From positions 548,001 to 612,000 of the forward strand of contig NZ_CP076132.1 in assembly GCF_018736045.1 (NCBI RefSeq): 64,000 nt of DNA. Reading direction: 5' to 3'. Within the stretch, counting starts at the first letter, position 1. Each line of letters opens with the position of its first letter. Below are positions 35,499 through 44,218 of the stretch, piece by piece. The stretch comes from Flammeovirga yaeyamensis. GTDB lineage: Bacteria > Bacteroidota > Bacteroidia > Cytophagales > Flammeovirgaceae. Under the pieces are notes generated by a model that had not been told where the DNA came from, ran no database searches, and saw nothing but the letters and a program-made list of their open reading frames with translations. The translations under genes were made by a program, and so were the position numbers.

Positions 35499-36913
35499 AA
35501 ACAACGGCCTTAAAATGGGTCACTGTACTAACTCTGTTCTTTAGTACATCTCAATTAATAGCACAAACAGACTCTAATCAGACAGGAGATATGATGGATC
35601 TCCAAGATTGTATTGATTATGCATTTGCCAATACTGGTACAATCAAAAATGCTGTTATCGAGCAAGGAATTTCTCAAGCAAAAGTAGGTGAAATTATCTC
35701 AATGGGTCTTCCTCAAATTGATATTGAAGGTCAGTTTATAGATAATTTAAAAATCCAGCAGGCATATTTACCAAATATCTTTGGTGATAATCCAAATCCA
35801 AATGAAGTTGTTCCTGTTGCTTTTGGTACTCAGTTTAATGGAAACATTCAAGCAGCTGCCTCACAGTTAATTTTTGATGGAACTTTCTTTATTGGTGTGA
35901 AAGCGGCGAAAGTATACAATGAACTTTCAGCTAAAGAATTGATTCGATCAAAAATTGATGTTGTAGAAGCGGTAACTCAAGCCTACTATTATGTTTTAGT
36001 TCAAGAAGAGTATCTTGAATTGATCAATAGAAATAAAGAAATCCTAGAGGATCTTTACAACGAAACCAAAGCGACATACGAAGCGGGTATGGTTGAAGAA
36101 ATTGAGTTCAATAGAATTGAAGTAACATACAACAGTATCCTAATCCAACAAACACAATTAGAACAACTTCAGATTATTGCTAAAAAGTTATTGAAGTTTC
36201 AAATGGGTATGGATATCAACGCACCTCTTCAATTGGCTCAATCTTTAGAAGATTTTAGAGATTTTATTGTTACTCCAACAGATTTAGCAGAAGCATCAAG
36301 AAGAATTGAATATTCTATCATGATGACAAATATCAAATTAAATAACTTTGATATTAGAGCGACAAAAGCTGAATATTGGCCTAAACTATATGCGTTTGGA
36401 GCTTATGGTTTTAACGCAGGTGGTAATGTAATATCTGATTTTAATTCTAACTATGGTGATTTTGCAAATATTGGATTAAACCTAACTTTCAAAGTTTTTG
36501 ATGGTTTCAACAGATCCAAAAGAATCGAGCAAAAGAAATTAAAAGGCCAACAGTTACAGAATACAAAAACTGATTTAGAACGTCAGATTTCTATCGAACA
36601 AGAACAATCTAGAATTACATACGAAACAAATCTTTCTACTTTGAACTTACAAGAGAAGAATATGAATGTAGCCGACAAGGTGTACACAAATACTCAAGTG
36701 AAGTTCAAAAACGGTGTAGGTTCCTCTTTAGAAATTACTACTTCTGCTCAAGATTATCAAACAGCAGCCAACAGTTTCTATACTTCTTTATATGATGTTT
36801 TGGTAGCAAAATTAGCCTTCGAAAAAGCGAATGGCCGTTTGTTAAACTACATCGAAAGCGAGGATAAATCTAAAGATGAAGAAACGTTGCAAAAACATAA
36901 TAAAGGAAAATAA
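35495..36913 (+). CDS. TolC family outer membrane efflux protein
   Basis: 472 residues. The signal peptide ends about residue 24 (LIAQ). Two repeats of the outer membrane efflux fold follow, with the long helical hairpins visible (ELSAKELIRSKIDVVEAVTQ; KKLKGQQLQNTKTDLERQIS). GLNLTFKVFDGFNRSKRIEQ is the typical second-half beta-strand and helix entry. It forms the trimeric outer-membrane channel for the adaptor and pump encoded next. It starts within the tetR stop codon and is followed after 21 bases by the adaptor gene. Confidence 0.9.
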   Translation: MKTTALKWVTVLTLFFSTSQLIAQTDSNQTGDMMDLQDCIDYAFANTGTIKNAVIEQGISQAKVGEIISMGLPQIDIEGQFIDNLKIQQAYLPNIFGDNPNPNEVVPVAFGTQFNGNIQAAASQLIFDGTFFIGVKAAKVYNELSAKELIRSKIDVVEAVTQAYYYVLVQEEYLELINRNKEILEDLYNETKATYEAGMVEEIEFNRIEVTYNSILIQQTQLEQLQIIAKKLLKFQMGMDINAPLQLAQSLEDFRDFIVTPTDLAEASRRIEYSIMMTNIKLNNFDIRATKAEYWPKLYAFGAYGFNAGGNVISDFNSNYGDFANIGLNLTFKVFDGFNRSKRIEQKKLKGQQLQNTKTDLERQISIEQEQSRITYETNLSTLNLQEKNMNVADKVYTNTQVKFKNGVGSSLEITTSAQDYQTAANSFYTSLYDVLVAKLAFEKANGRLLNYIESEDKSKDEETLQKHNKGK

Positions 36914-36934
36914 TCACAAGAAATAGATATAATC

Positions 36935-38095
36935 ATGTTATTGAATAAATATAAAAAAGGTATTGCTCTTATTTCACTTGCAGGTGTATTGGTTGCTTGT
37001 GGTGGTAATGAACTAGAAGACAAGAAAAAAGAGCTTCATCAAAAGCAAGATGCTTTGGTGAAACTTGAAAAAGAAATAAAGGATCTTGAAACAAAAATTG
37101 AAGAAATTGAAGGTCCAAAAGAAAGTAAAGTAGTACTTAAGCCTGTAACAGTGTTTAATGTAGAAGCTTACACTTTCCGTCACTTTGTAGATGTTCCTGG
37201 CGACGTAATCTCAAACAGAAACGTTGTGGTTGCTCCGGAAACTACAGGACGTATCGTTAGAAGATTTTTCGAAGAAGGTGCTTACGTTAGAAGAGGACAA
37301 AGATTAGCTAAACTGGATGTTGAAATTCTTCAAAAACAAATCGAAGAAGTAGAGAAGTCACTTGAGTTAGCTGATATCATGTACGAAAAGCAAAGTAAGC
37401 TTTGGGAGCAAAATATTGGTTCTGAAGTACAGTATTTACAAGCTAAGAATAATAAAGAATCTCTTGAAGCTAAATTGGCTAGTTTAAAGGAGCAAGAAGC
37501 TAAAGGTTATATCATTGCACCTATCTCTGGTAAAATCGATGAGGTTTACATGAAAGAAGGAGAAATGGCACCTGCTGGACAGCCTTACGCAAGAGTAGTA
37601 GATATCAATAATGTTGAAGTTGTAGCTGAGGTTTCTGAGAAATATAGCCGTGATGTTAAGAGAGGAGATGAGGTAAACGTGAAGTTCCCTATGCTTGATT
37701 TCGAAAAAGCGATGAAAGTAAATGTAGTTGGTCAGACTATTAATCAAACAAACAGAACGTTCAAAATCAGAATGAAATTGAATGAAAAAGGTTTGGATGT
37801 TAAACCAAATACAATGGCAGTAGTTACTATTAATGATTACTCTAAAGACAACGCTGTAGCTATTCCTTCTAACTTGGTTCAAAAAAATACTCAAGGGGAA
37901 ACTTTCACTTACATTTTAACTAACGATGGAGCTAAGAAAAACATCGTGAAAAAAGTAGAAATCAAAACAGGTAAATCATACAAAGGTAAAACGATGATTA
38001 CTGAAGGAATTACTGCAGGAATGGTAGTAATTGATAAAGGTTACTCAGAAGTAGTTGTAGGAGAGGAAGTTCGTGTTGTAGACTATAAAATCTAA
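36935..38095 (+). CDS. RND efflux periplasmic adaptor (HlyD/MFP), lipoprotein
   Basis: 386 residues. Lipoprotein signal with VLVAC at about residue 22, then a coiled-coil stretch (KKKELHQKQDALVKLEKEIK...). The membrane-fusion fold follows: a lipoyl-like half with VVAPETTGRIVRRFFEEGAY, an alpha hairpin, the return half with APISGKIDEVYMKEGEMAPA, and a beta-barrel domain with VAEVSEKYSRDVKRGDEV. It bridges the RND pump and the TolC channel. Spacing to the pump gene is 8 bases, so the two are in one operon. Confidence 0.9.
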   Translation: MLLNKYKKGIALISLAGVLVACGGNELEDKKKELHQKQDALVKLEKEIKDLETKIEEIEGPKESKVVLKPVTVFNVEAYTFRHFVDVPGDVISNRNVVVAPETTGRIVRRFFEEGAYVRRGQRLAKLDVEILQKQIEEVEKSLELADIMYEKQSKLWEQNIGSEVQYLQAKNNKESLEAKLASLKEQEAKGYIIAPISGKIDEVYMKEGEMAPAGQPYARVVDINNVEVVAEVSEKYSRDVKRGDEVNVKFPMLDFEKAMKVNVVGQTINQTNRTFKIRMKLNEKGLDVKPNTMAVVTINDYSKDNAVAIPSNLVQKNTQGETFTYILTNDGAKKNIVKKVEIKTGKSYKGKTMITEGITAGMVVIDKGYSEVVVGEEVRVVDYKI

Positions 38096-38103
38096 TCTAA
38101 ATA

Positions 38104-41100
38104 ATGGATATGGAGTCAAATTTTAATAAAAATAGTAACGATCAACAAGACGAAAAATCAAAAGAATTTGGTTTAAGTTCTTTGTCGATCAATAACAGTA
38201 CGTCGATTTTTATCTTGACCATCATTATTGCTGCGTTTGGATTAGCTTCGTATGTCGGAATGCCAAAAGAGCAATTTCCTGAGATCAAGATACCAATGGT
38301 GTACATTAGAACAATGCACCCAGGTAACTCTCCTGTAGATATTGAATCTTTAATTACGAGACCTATCGAAAAGGAATTGAAATCAATGAAAGGAGTAAAG
38401 GAAATTATCTCCACTTCTGCTCAAGATTTCTCAGTAATTACGGTAGAGTTTAATGAAGATGTAGAAACATCAAAAGCTGTTCAGGATACAAAAGACGCTG
38501 TAGATAAAGCAAAAAGTGAATTACCAACAGATTTGGATCAAGATCCAGATGTTCAGGAAATGGACTTCTCTGAGATTCCAATTATGGTAATTAACCTTTC
38601 GGGTGATTTTGAAATTCAAAAACTGAAAGATTATGCAGAGGATCTACAAGATGATCTTGAAGAATTTCGTGAAGTATCTCGTGTGGATATTACAGGTTCC
38701 GTAGAAAGAGAGATTCAAATTAATGCAGATCTTTATTCTATGGACGCCATGCAAGTGGCCTTCTCAGATATTTCTGATGCGATTTCAAGAGAAAACGTTA
38801 CCATGTCTGGTGGTGATGTGAAAATGGGTAATGGTTTCAGAAGAGCATTGCGTGTTGATGGTGAGTTTAAGCAAGTTGAGGAAATCAAAAATGTAATTGT
38901 AAAATCTGAAGATCAGAATACGATTTACCTTAAAGATATTGCAGATGTTGAAGATAGCTATGTGGAAAGAAAATCATATGCTCGTTTAGCAACATCTGAT
39001 TTCTCTGATAAAGGAGCTTACCCTGTAGTATCATTAAAAGTAGTGAAAAGAGGTGGTGAAAACTTAATTGCTGCAACTGATAAAATCAATGAACTTTTAG
39101 AGCAAGCAAAATCGACTTACTTACCACCAAACTTGAATATTGTGATCACTGAGTCTCAATCTAAAGAGATGAAGAACTCATTAACTAACCTAGAAAACTC
39201 GATTATCTCGGGTATGATTCTGGTAGTTATGGTACTTCTTTTCTTTATGGGACTAAGAAACGCCTTGTTTGTTGGTGTGGCAATTCCAATGTCGATGTTC
39301 CTTTCATTTTTGATTTTGAGTGTAATGGGTGTAACCATCAACATGGTAGTATTATTCGCATTGATTCTCGCCTTAGGTATGCTGGTGGATAACGCTATTG
39401 TAGTTATCGAGAACATTTACCGACTGAGGGAACAAGGATTGTCGAGTAAGCAAGCGGCTAAACAAGGTACTGGTGAGGTAGCATTAGCCATTATCTCATC
39501 AACAGCAACAACATTAGCTGCATTCGTTCCTTTAGCTTTTTGGGGAGGTATTATGGGTGAGTTTATGAAATACTTACCGATTACTTTGATTACCGTATTG
39601 ACATCCTCTCTATTTGTTGGTTTAGTGATCAACCCAGTGATCGCTTATCGTTATATGAAAGTGGATGATGCAGATGCATATAAAACGATCAATAAAACTA
39701 AGGTAACTGTTGGTTTAGTACTATTTGGATTAGCTATTCCTGGTTATTTTGTAGGAGAAACTTATTTACTAGGAAACCTTTTAATGATTGGTGCTTTCAT
39801 CGCTTTAGTGGATGGTATCTTGTTAAAAAGGTTAGCCTACTTATTCCAAAATGTGATCCTTGCAAGATTAGAATCTGTCTATCTTAAAACACTAAACTAC
39901 GCTCTAAAAGGAAAAAGACCATTCTTCATTCTTGGAGGTAATACAATCTTTTTAGTACTATCAGTAATGTGGTTTGGAGCTAGATTAGGTTCTGGTAACG
40001 TAGAAATAGAATTCTTCCCTGGATCTGATCCTAGATATGTCTACATGTATGTGGAGGCTCCTCAAGGTACAGATGTGGAAGAAACGAATAAAATTGCTTT
40101 AGATTTAGAAAAACGTCTCTATAAAGAATTAGTTCCTTATAAATCAATCATCGAATCTATTGTAAGTAATGTAGGTGAAAACACAAACGATCCTCAAGAT
40201 GGAGCAGGTAATACTGTAACACCAAACAGAGCACGTATTGCAGTAGGTTTTGTTCCTTACGAAGAAAGAGGGGATTTAAGCTCTAAAGATGTGAAAGCAC
40301 TTTGTGAGCAAATTGCTAAAGAAATCCCAGGAGTTGAAATCGTAACGGACAAAGATCAGAATGGACCTCCAACAGGTAAGCCTATCAATATCGAATTATC
40401 AGGTGATGAATATTTAGTATTGATCAATGAAGCCAACAAAATGAAGGCATTGATTGAGCAATCGGATATTGAAGGTGTAGATAAATTATCCATTGATATT
40501 TCTGTAAGTAAGCCGGAGTTATTAGTGAACATCGATAGAAACAAAGCCAGAAGATTTGGAGTTTCTACGGGTATGTTAGCCAATAACATGAGAATTGCGA
40601 TTTACGGTCAAGAAGTATCTAAATTTAAAGATGGAGAGGATGATTATCCAATTCAATTGAGATTAAAAGATCAGTATAGATATGATCTATCTACTTTACA
40701 AGATCAAAGAATTACGTTTAGAGATAATAAAGGACAATTCCATCAAGTGCCAGTTTCTTCTGTAGCTGCTATGGATTATAGTACTACAGTTGGAGAAATC
40801 AAACGTAAAGATTTGGAAAGAGTAGTAACACTTAGTTCAAACATCACTGAAGGTTACAATGCTCAACAAGTAGTTGATAATGTGAAGACTTTATTGGCAG
40901 ATTATAAAATGCCTTCTCAATACAAATATAAATTTACTGGTGAGCAAGAAGATCAAGCAGAATCAATGGCCTTCTTATTGAAAGCAATGATGATTGCCGT
41001 TTGTGCTATCTTCTTGATATTAGTATCACAGTTTAACTCATTTGTAAAACCGTTCATCATTATTATTTCTGTATTGTTCAGTTTAATTGGTGTATTACTT

Positions 41101-41574
41101 GGATTGATTTTAACGAATTCATCATTTGTAATTATCATGACCGGTATCGGTATCATTTCATTGGCAGGTATTGTAGTAAACAACGCCATTGTATTGATCG
41201 ACTGTGCAGATCAACTAGAAGCTGCGAAGAAGGAAAAAATGGGTATAGACCCAGACGATCGTCTTCCATTCAAAGAATACATCGAATGTGTTCAGAGAGC
41301 AGGTTTCACTCGTTTACGTCCAGTATTGTTAACGGCAATTACAACCGTATTAGGTTTGATTCCTTTAGCTACTGGTATGAACATCGATTTTATCGGTTTG
41401 TTCGAAAGCTTTAATGCTGATATCTATTTTGGTGGACCTAACGCCGATACTTGGGGACCAATGGCATGGACCGTAATTTACGGTTTAACATTCGCTACTT
41501 TCCTTACTTTGGTGGTAGTACCAGTAATGTTAACGTTAACTGAAAGAATAGTGAACGTGATGCGTGGTAAATAA
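38104..41574 (+). CDS. RND family efflux pump, inner-membrane subunit
   Basis: 1156 residues, longer than the usual 1030-1050. Family motifs include MPKEQFPEIKIPMVYI after TM1, GMLVDNAIVVIENIY in TM4 (the second Asp of the usual DD pair is Asn here, as in many RND relatives) and LAGIVVNNAIVLID in TM10-11. Between the halves, after GLVINPVIAYRY, there are two extra hydrophobic segments (TVGLVLFGLAIPGYF; LLGNLLMIGAFIALVDGILL), which account for much of the added length. It uses the proton gradient to export hydrophobic compounds or drugs. The substrate is unknown. Last gene of the tetR operon, followed by a terminator. Confidence 0.9.
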   Translation: MDMESNFNKNSNDQQDEKSKEFGLSSLSINNSTSIFILTIIIAAFGLASYVGMPKEQFPEIKIPMVYIRTMHPGNSPVDIESLITRPIEKELKSMKGVKEIISTSAQDFSVITVEFNEDVETSKAVQDTKDAVDKAKSELPTDLDQDPDVQEMDFSEIPIMVINLSGDFEIQKLKDYAEDLQDDLEEFREVSRVDITGSVEREIQINADLYSMDAMQVAFSDISDAISRENVTMSGGDVKMGNGFRRALRVDGEFKQVEEIKNVIVKSEDQNTIYLKDIADVEDSYVERKSYARLATSDFSDKGAYPVVSLKVVKRGGENLIAATDKINELLEQAKSTYLPPNLNIVITESQSKEMKNSLTNLENSIISGMILVVMVLLFFMGLRNALFVGVAIPMSMFLSFLILSVMGVTINMVVLFALILALGMLVDNAIVVIENIYRLREQGLSSKQAAKQGTGEVALAIISSTATTLAAFVPLAFWGGIMGEFMKYLPITLITVLTSSLFVGLVINPVIAYRYMKVDDADAYKTINKTKVTVGLVLFGLAIPGYFVGETYLLGNLLMIGAFIALVDGILLKRLAYLFQNVILARLESVYLKTLNYALKGKRPFFILGGNTIFLVLSVMWFGARLGSGNVEIEFFPGSDPRYVYMYVEAPQGTDVEETNKIALDLEKRLYKELVPYKSIIESIVSNVGENTNDPQDGAGNTVTPNRARIAVGFVPYEERGDLSSKDVKALCEQIAKEIPGVEIVTDKDQNGPPTGKPINIELSGDEYLVLINEANKMKALIEQSDIEGVDKLSIDISVSKPELLVNIDRNKARRFGVSTGMLANNMRIAIYGQEVSKFKDGEDDYPIQLRLKDQYRYDLSTLQDQRITFRDNKGQFHQVPVSSVAAMDYSTTVGEIKRKDLERVVTLSSNITEGYNAQQVVDNVKTLLADYKMPSQYKYKFTGEQEDQAESMAFLLKAMMIAVCAIFLILVSQFNSFVKPFIIIISVLFSLIGVLLGLILTNSSFVIIMTGIGIISLAGIVVNNAIVLIDCADQLEAAKKEKMGIDPDDRLPFKEYIECVQRAGFTRLRPVLLTAITTVLGLIPLATGMNIDFIGLFESFNADIYFGGPNADTWGPMAWTVIYGLTFATFLTLVVVPVMLTLTERIVNVMRGK

Positions 41575-41603
41575 GATTAGAAATTAGTAGACCAGTAATT
41601 TAA

Positions 41604-41638
41604 AAACCTAACCAAATGAATTTTTGGTTAGGTTTTTT
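41604..41638 (+). terminator. Terminator of the efflux operon
   Basis: The perfect 13-bp stem AAACCTAACCAAA / TTTGGTTAGGTTT has a 6-nt loop, with seven T from 41633. Confidence 0.85.
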
Positions 41639-41860
41639 TATTCTGACATAGTAAAAAATATAAACATATAGATTTTTGTTTTGATTATTATTAGATAAAG
41701 CGTGTTACATAAAATATTATATCATAAGTATTTTGTAAGTCTAAATAAATTACTGTATTTGCCTTCGATTCAAAAAGATTATAACTACTTTTTTATATTA
41801 ATCTTTTAAGTGAACATTTTTTATGCTATACAGACTAGCTTTAACTTTTTACTAAAAACA

Positions 41861-43033
41861 ATGAAATTTCATTTTATTAAAATTATGACATTAGTGTCCC
41901 TAATGTCTTTGCTTTTTTCTTGCTCAGAAGAAACGTCTAATCCAAACCAAAAAGTATCATTTTCATTTGATGTTACTGACAGTTCGTCAAGAGATTCTTT
42001 GACACCAACTAAAGTAATTGTTTCTATAGAACAAGATGGTGATGAGATTAAAAACTTAACTTCATTAGAATTGTATAATTCTAATGGCTCTTACATTTCA
42101 GAAGAATTGGAATTGCCAGGGGGAGATTTTTCAGTGACTGAATTCCTTGTAACTGATGATAGTAACTCTATTATTTACTTAACTCCTAAAGTAGGTTCAG
42201 ACTTTGAAAATTTTGTAACTACTCCTCTTCCACATCTATTTAATGTAGAGAGTGAAGAGTCTACTATTGTTGTACTAGATGTAATTGATGCTCAACTAGC
42301 TTCGTTGGAAGAGTTTGGTTATTCTTCGTTTACCTTCAACATAGTTGATTATTTTAAAGTAGGTTTACAGCTTTATTTGTCTTTTGACGGAGGAGTTGTT
42401 GCTGATTCTAGTACAAATAATCATGTTTTTACTTCTTATGGAGATGTACAGTTTTCAACAGATAAAGATGGTGTTGAAAACAATGCAATTTCTTTTGATG
42501 GAGTCGATGAATACATTTCAATGAGTAATTCATTAGTAAAAGACTATGAAAAATTCACATGTTCTGTTTGGTTAAAACCTGATAATTTTGATGTTGAATA
42601 TGTCGGTTTCTTTAATCAAAGCCCTGACTATTATGTGAGTGAAGAAGAAAATAGAGATCAAGTTATAGGTTTCTTTACTAGAAGTAAGTATCATCCGACT
42701 TATGGAGGTTTTGGATGGACAATTAACTTCCAAGATTATTCTTGGCTTGATACAAGATTTGTTTATGACGATGAACCAAATAAGTGGGTACATTATGTGT
42801 CTACGTTTGATGGTGAAGTATGGGTAAATTATATTAATGGCTTTGAAGTTAGTCGACACGAAGTAGAATCAAATAAGTTGTTAGGTAATTCTTACCCATT
42901 AGAAATTGGTAGAACAAGAGCATTTCCTTCAACAGGTCTTTTAACTAAATATTATAAAGGCTCAATGGACGAATATAGAGTATATGATAGAGCATTATCA
43001 GAATACGAAGTATATCAACTTTATAAAAAATAA
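41861..43033 (+). CDS. Lipoprotein with C-terminal LamG-like domain
   Basis: 390 residues from the ATG at 41861. A GTG 51 bases upstream would add a poor leader. The lipoprotein signal ends LLFSC. The N-terminal region (VSFSFDVTDSSSRDSLTPTK...) looks like a beta-sandwich found in Bacteroidota lipoproteins. From about residue 180 comes a concanavalin A-like LamG domain: LYLSFDGGVVADSSTNNH, then NNAISFDGVDEYISM, KWVHYVSTFDG and the closing YYKGSMDEYRVYDRALSEYE. Such domains bind glycans or proteins on the cell surface. No enzyme domain is attached, and no SusC/D-like genes are near. Confidence 0.8.
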   Translation: MKFHFIKIMTLVSLMSLLFSCSEETSNPNQKVSFSFDVTDSSSRDSLTPTKVIVSIEQDGDEIKNLTSLELYNSNGSYISEELELPGGDFSVTEFLVTDDSNSIIYLTPKVGSDFENFVTTPLPHLFNVESEESTIVVLDVIDAQLASLEEFGYSSFTFNIVDYFKVGLQLYLSFDGGVVADSSTNNHVFTSYGDVQFSTDKDGVENNAISFDGVDEYISMSNSLVKDYEKFTCSVWLKPDNFDVEYVGFFNQSPDYYVSEEENRDQVIGFFTRSKYHPTYGGFGWTINFQDYSWLDTRFVYDDEPNKWVHYVSTFDGEVWVNYINGFEVSRHEVESNKLLGNSYPLEIGRTRAFPSTGLLTKYYKGSMDEYRVYDRALSEYEVYQLYKK

Positions 43034-43037
43034 ATAG

Positions 43038-43068
43038 AAAAGGCTGTCATTTTACTGACAGCCTTTTT
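43038..43068 (+). terminator. Terminator of the LamG lipoprotein gene
   Basis: The stem AAAAGGCTGTCA / TGACAGCCTTTT has a 6-nt loop and is followed by T residues. Confidence 0.8.
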
Positions 43069-43140
43069 AATTATAATCAGTTGATTATTTAAGAGTTATT
43101 ACCCTTTTCAATTTCACCAATCAAAAAACTTTCTATTTAT

Positions 43141-43170
43141 TGCGTCTTTCTGATAGTTTATTCGTCTATT
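43141..43170 (+). promoter_or_regulatory. ECF-type promoter-like motif upstream of the sigma gene
   Basis: TGCGTC (43141-43146), 16 bases, then CGTCTATT (43163-43170), 43 bases before the sigma gene start. The second block resembles the CGTC-type -10 of ECF sigma factors. The same two blocks recur before the Cys-rich gene (43756-43784), which suggests autoregulation. Confidence 0.55.
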
Positions 43171-43213
43171 TATTCAAGAAATAATTTTTCGTCGATTTAG
43201 AATACATAAAGAC

Positions 43214-43738
43214 ATGATGAATACACAACAAGTATGGAATACATTCAAAGGTGATTTGCACAGGTTTATCAAATTTAAAGTAAATGATACTTCTGTAGCG
43301 GATGATATTCTTAAGGATGTATTTATAAAGATCCATAGCAATCTAGATCATTTAAAAGATGAAAAAAAACTGAGTAGTTGGGTCTATCAATTGACTAGAA
43401 ATACCATTATTGACTACTACAGAAAGAAGCAATTGCTTTTTAAAGATGTGGAAGGGATGGAAAATCAATTTTTCATAGAAGATAGTCCAGAAGACGAAAG
43501 ATATTGCAAAGAATGTGTTCGTCCGTTTATTCTTGAACTTCCTGAAGATTATAAAGACGCTATTCTAAAAATTACTTACGAGAATATTTCTCAAAAAGAA
43601 TATGCTGAGAAAAATGGTTTGGCTTATTCTACAGTGAAGTCGAGAGTACAACGTGGGCGCGATCAGTTAAAAAAATCTTTCGAGACATGTTGTGTTGATA
43701 ATCAAGGAGATAATGAGTGTTGTTCGGATAGAAATTAA
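43214..43738 (+). CDS. sigZ: SigZ-like sigma factor with cysteine-rich tail
   Basis: 174 residues. Region 2 is clear (LHRFIKFKVNDTSVADDILK; LSSWVYQLTRNTIIDYYRKK), and so is region 4 with its helix-turn-helix (ISQKEYAEKNGLAYSTVKSR). The linker carries C98 and C101 (YCKEC). After region 4 the protein ends in a short tail with C159-C160 and C169-C170 (ETCCVDNQGDNECC). I recall Cys-rich ends in other SigZ-like proteins. They suggest direct metal or thiol sensing in place of a separate anti-sigma factor, none of which is encoded nearby. The next gene encodes a very Cys-rich protein with a similar CC...CC tail. The gene symbol marks resemblance, not proven orthology. Confidence 0.8.
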   Translation: MMNTQQVWNTFKGDLHRFIKFKVNDTSVADDILKDVFIKIHSNLDHLKDEKKLSSWVYQLTRNTIIDYYRKKQLLFKDVEGMENQFFIEDSPEDERYCKECVRPFILELPEDYKDAILKITYENISQKEYAEKNGLAYSTVKSRVQRGRDQLKKSFETCCVDNQGDNECCSDRN

Positions 43739-43755
43739 TTTTTTTTTCTTTTTCC

Positions 43756-43784
43756 TGCGTCTTTTTTAAAAAAGCCCGTCTATT
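43756..43784 (+). promoter_or_regulatory. ECF-type promoter-like motif upstream of the Cys-rich gene
   Basis: TGCGTC (43756-43761), 15 bases, then CGTCTATT (43777-43784), about 90 bases before the ATG at 43874. It is nearly the same as the motif upstream of the sigma gene, with one base less spacing. Confidence 0.55.
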
Positions 43785-43873
43785 AGTGTGAAAATCATTT
43801 AATCATTAAGTGAAGTTGATCAGCAAAGCTTAGCACTTGAGTTTTAACTCGGGTTTAAAATCTATAAAAAGTC

Positions 43874-44143
43874 ATGAAAGAATCTATCAAAGAATGTTGC
43901 GAAAAATATAATTGCACTTGCGAAAAAGACGCTCAAGAAAATTGTGTTTGTACTTGTGAGGAGTGTAAAGATGCAACTTGTACTTGTAAATGCGATAAAG
44001 ATGGTAATTGTGTTTGCGAATGCGATTGTGAGGAATGCAAAGACGAAAACTGCTGTGGTGGTGAAACAAAATTTACGATCACAAACGAAGAAGTAAACGA
44101 TGGAATTTTTAGTAACTGTTGTGATACATCAACTTGTTGCTAA
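43874..44143 (+). CDS. Cysteine-rich, metallothionein-like small protein
   Basis: 89 residues with 22 cysteines. Most lie in CxC and CxxC spacing. The block NCVCTCEECKDATCTC is followed by the related NCVCECDCEECKDENCC, so it arose by internal duplication. A short non-Cys segment (ETKFTITNEEVNDGIF) precedes a tail NCCDTSTCC that echoes the CC...CC tail of the upstream sigma factor. The protein is rich in Glu, Asp and Lys, has no signal peptide and should be cytoplasmic. It is likely to bind soft metals such as zinc, copper or cadmium (inference). It has its own promoter-like motif matching that of the sigma gene. I do not recognise a named family. Confidence 0.75.
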   Translation: MKESIKECCEKYNCTCEKDAQENCVCTCEECKDATCTCKCDKDGNCVCECDCEECKDENCCGGETKFTITNEEVNDGIFSNCCDTSTCC

Positions 44144-44159
44144 GTTTTTTGATATAAGA

Positions 44160-44201
44160 AAAAAGGCTTTAGTCTCATTTTTATGAAACTAAAGCCTTTT
44201 T
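44160..44201. terminator. Terminator between convergent genes
   Basis: The 14-bp stem AAAAAGGCTTTAGT / ACTAAAGCCTTTTT has a 14-nt loop that includes a further TCA/TGA pairing. It works on both strands. Confidence 0.85.
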
Positions 44202-44218
44202 CAATTTATACAAAAGAG

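Noticed and set aside
39156-41189. Minus-strand open stretches within the RND pump gene
   Set aside because: They are antisense shadows of a well-conserved coding sequence with complete family motifs.
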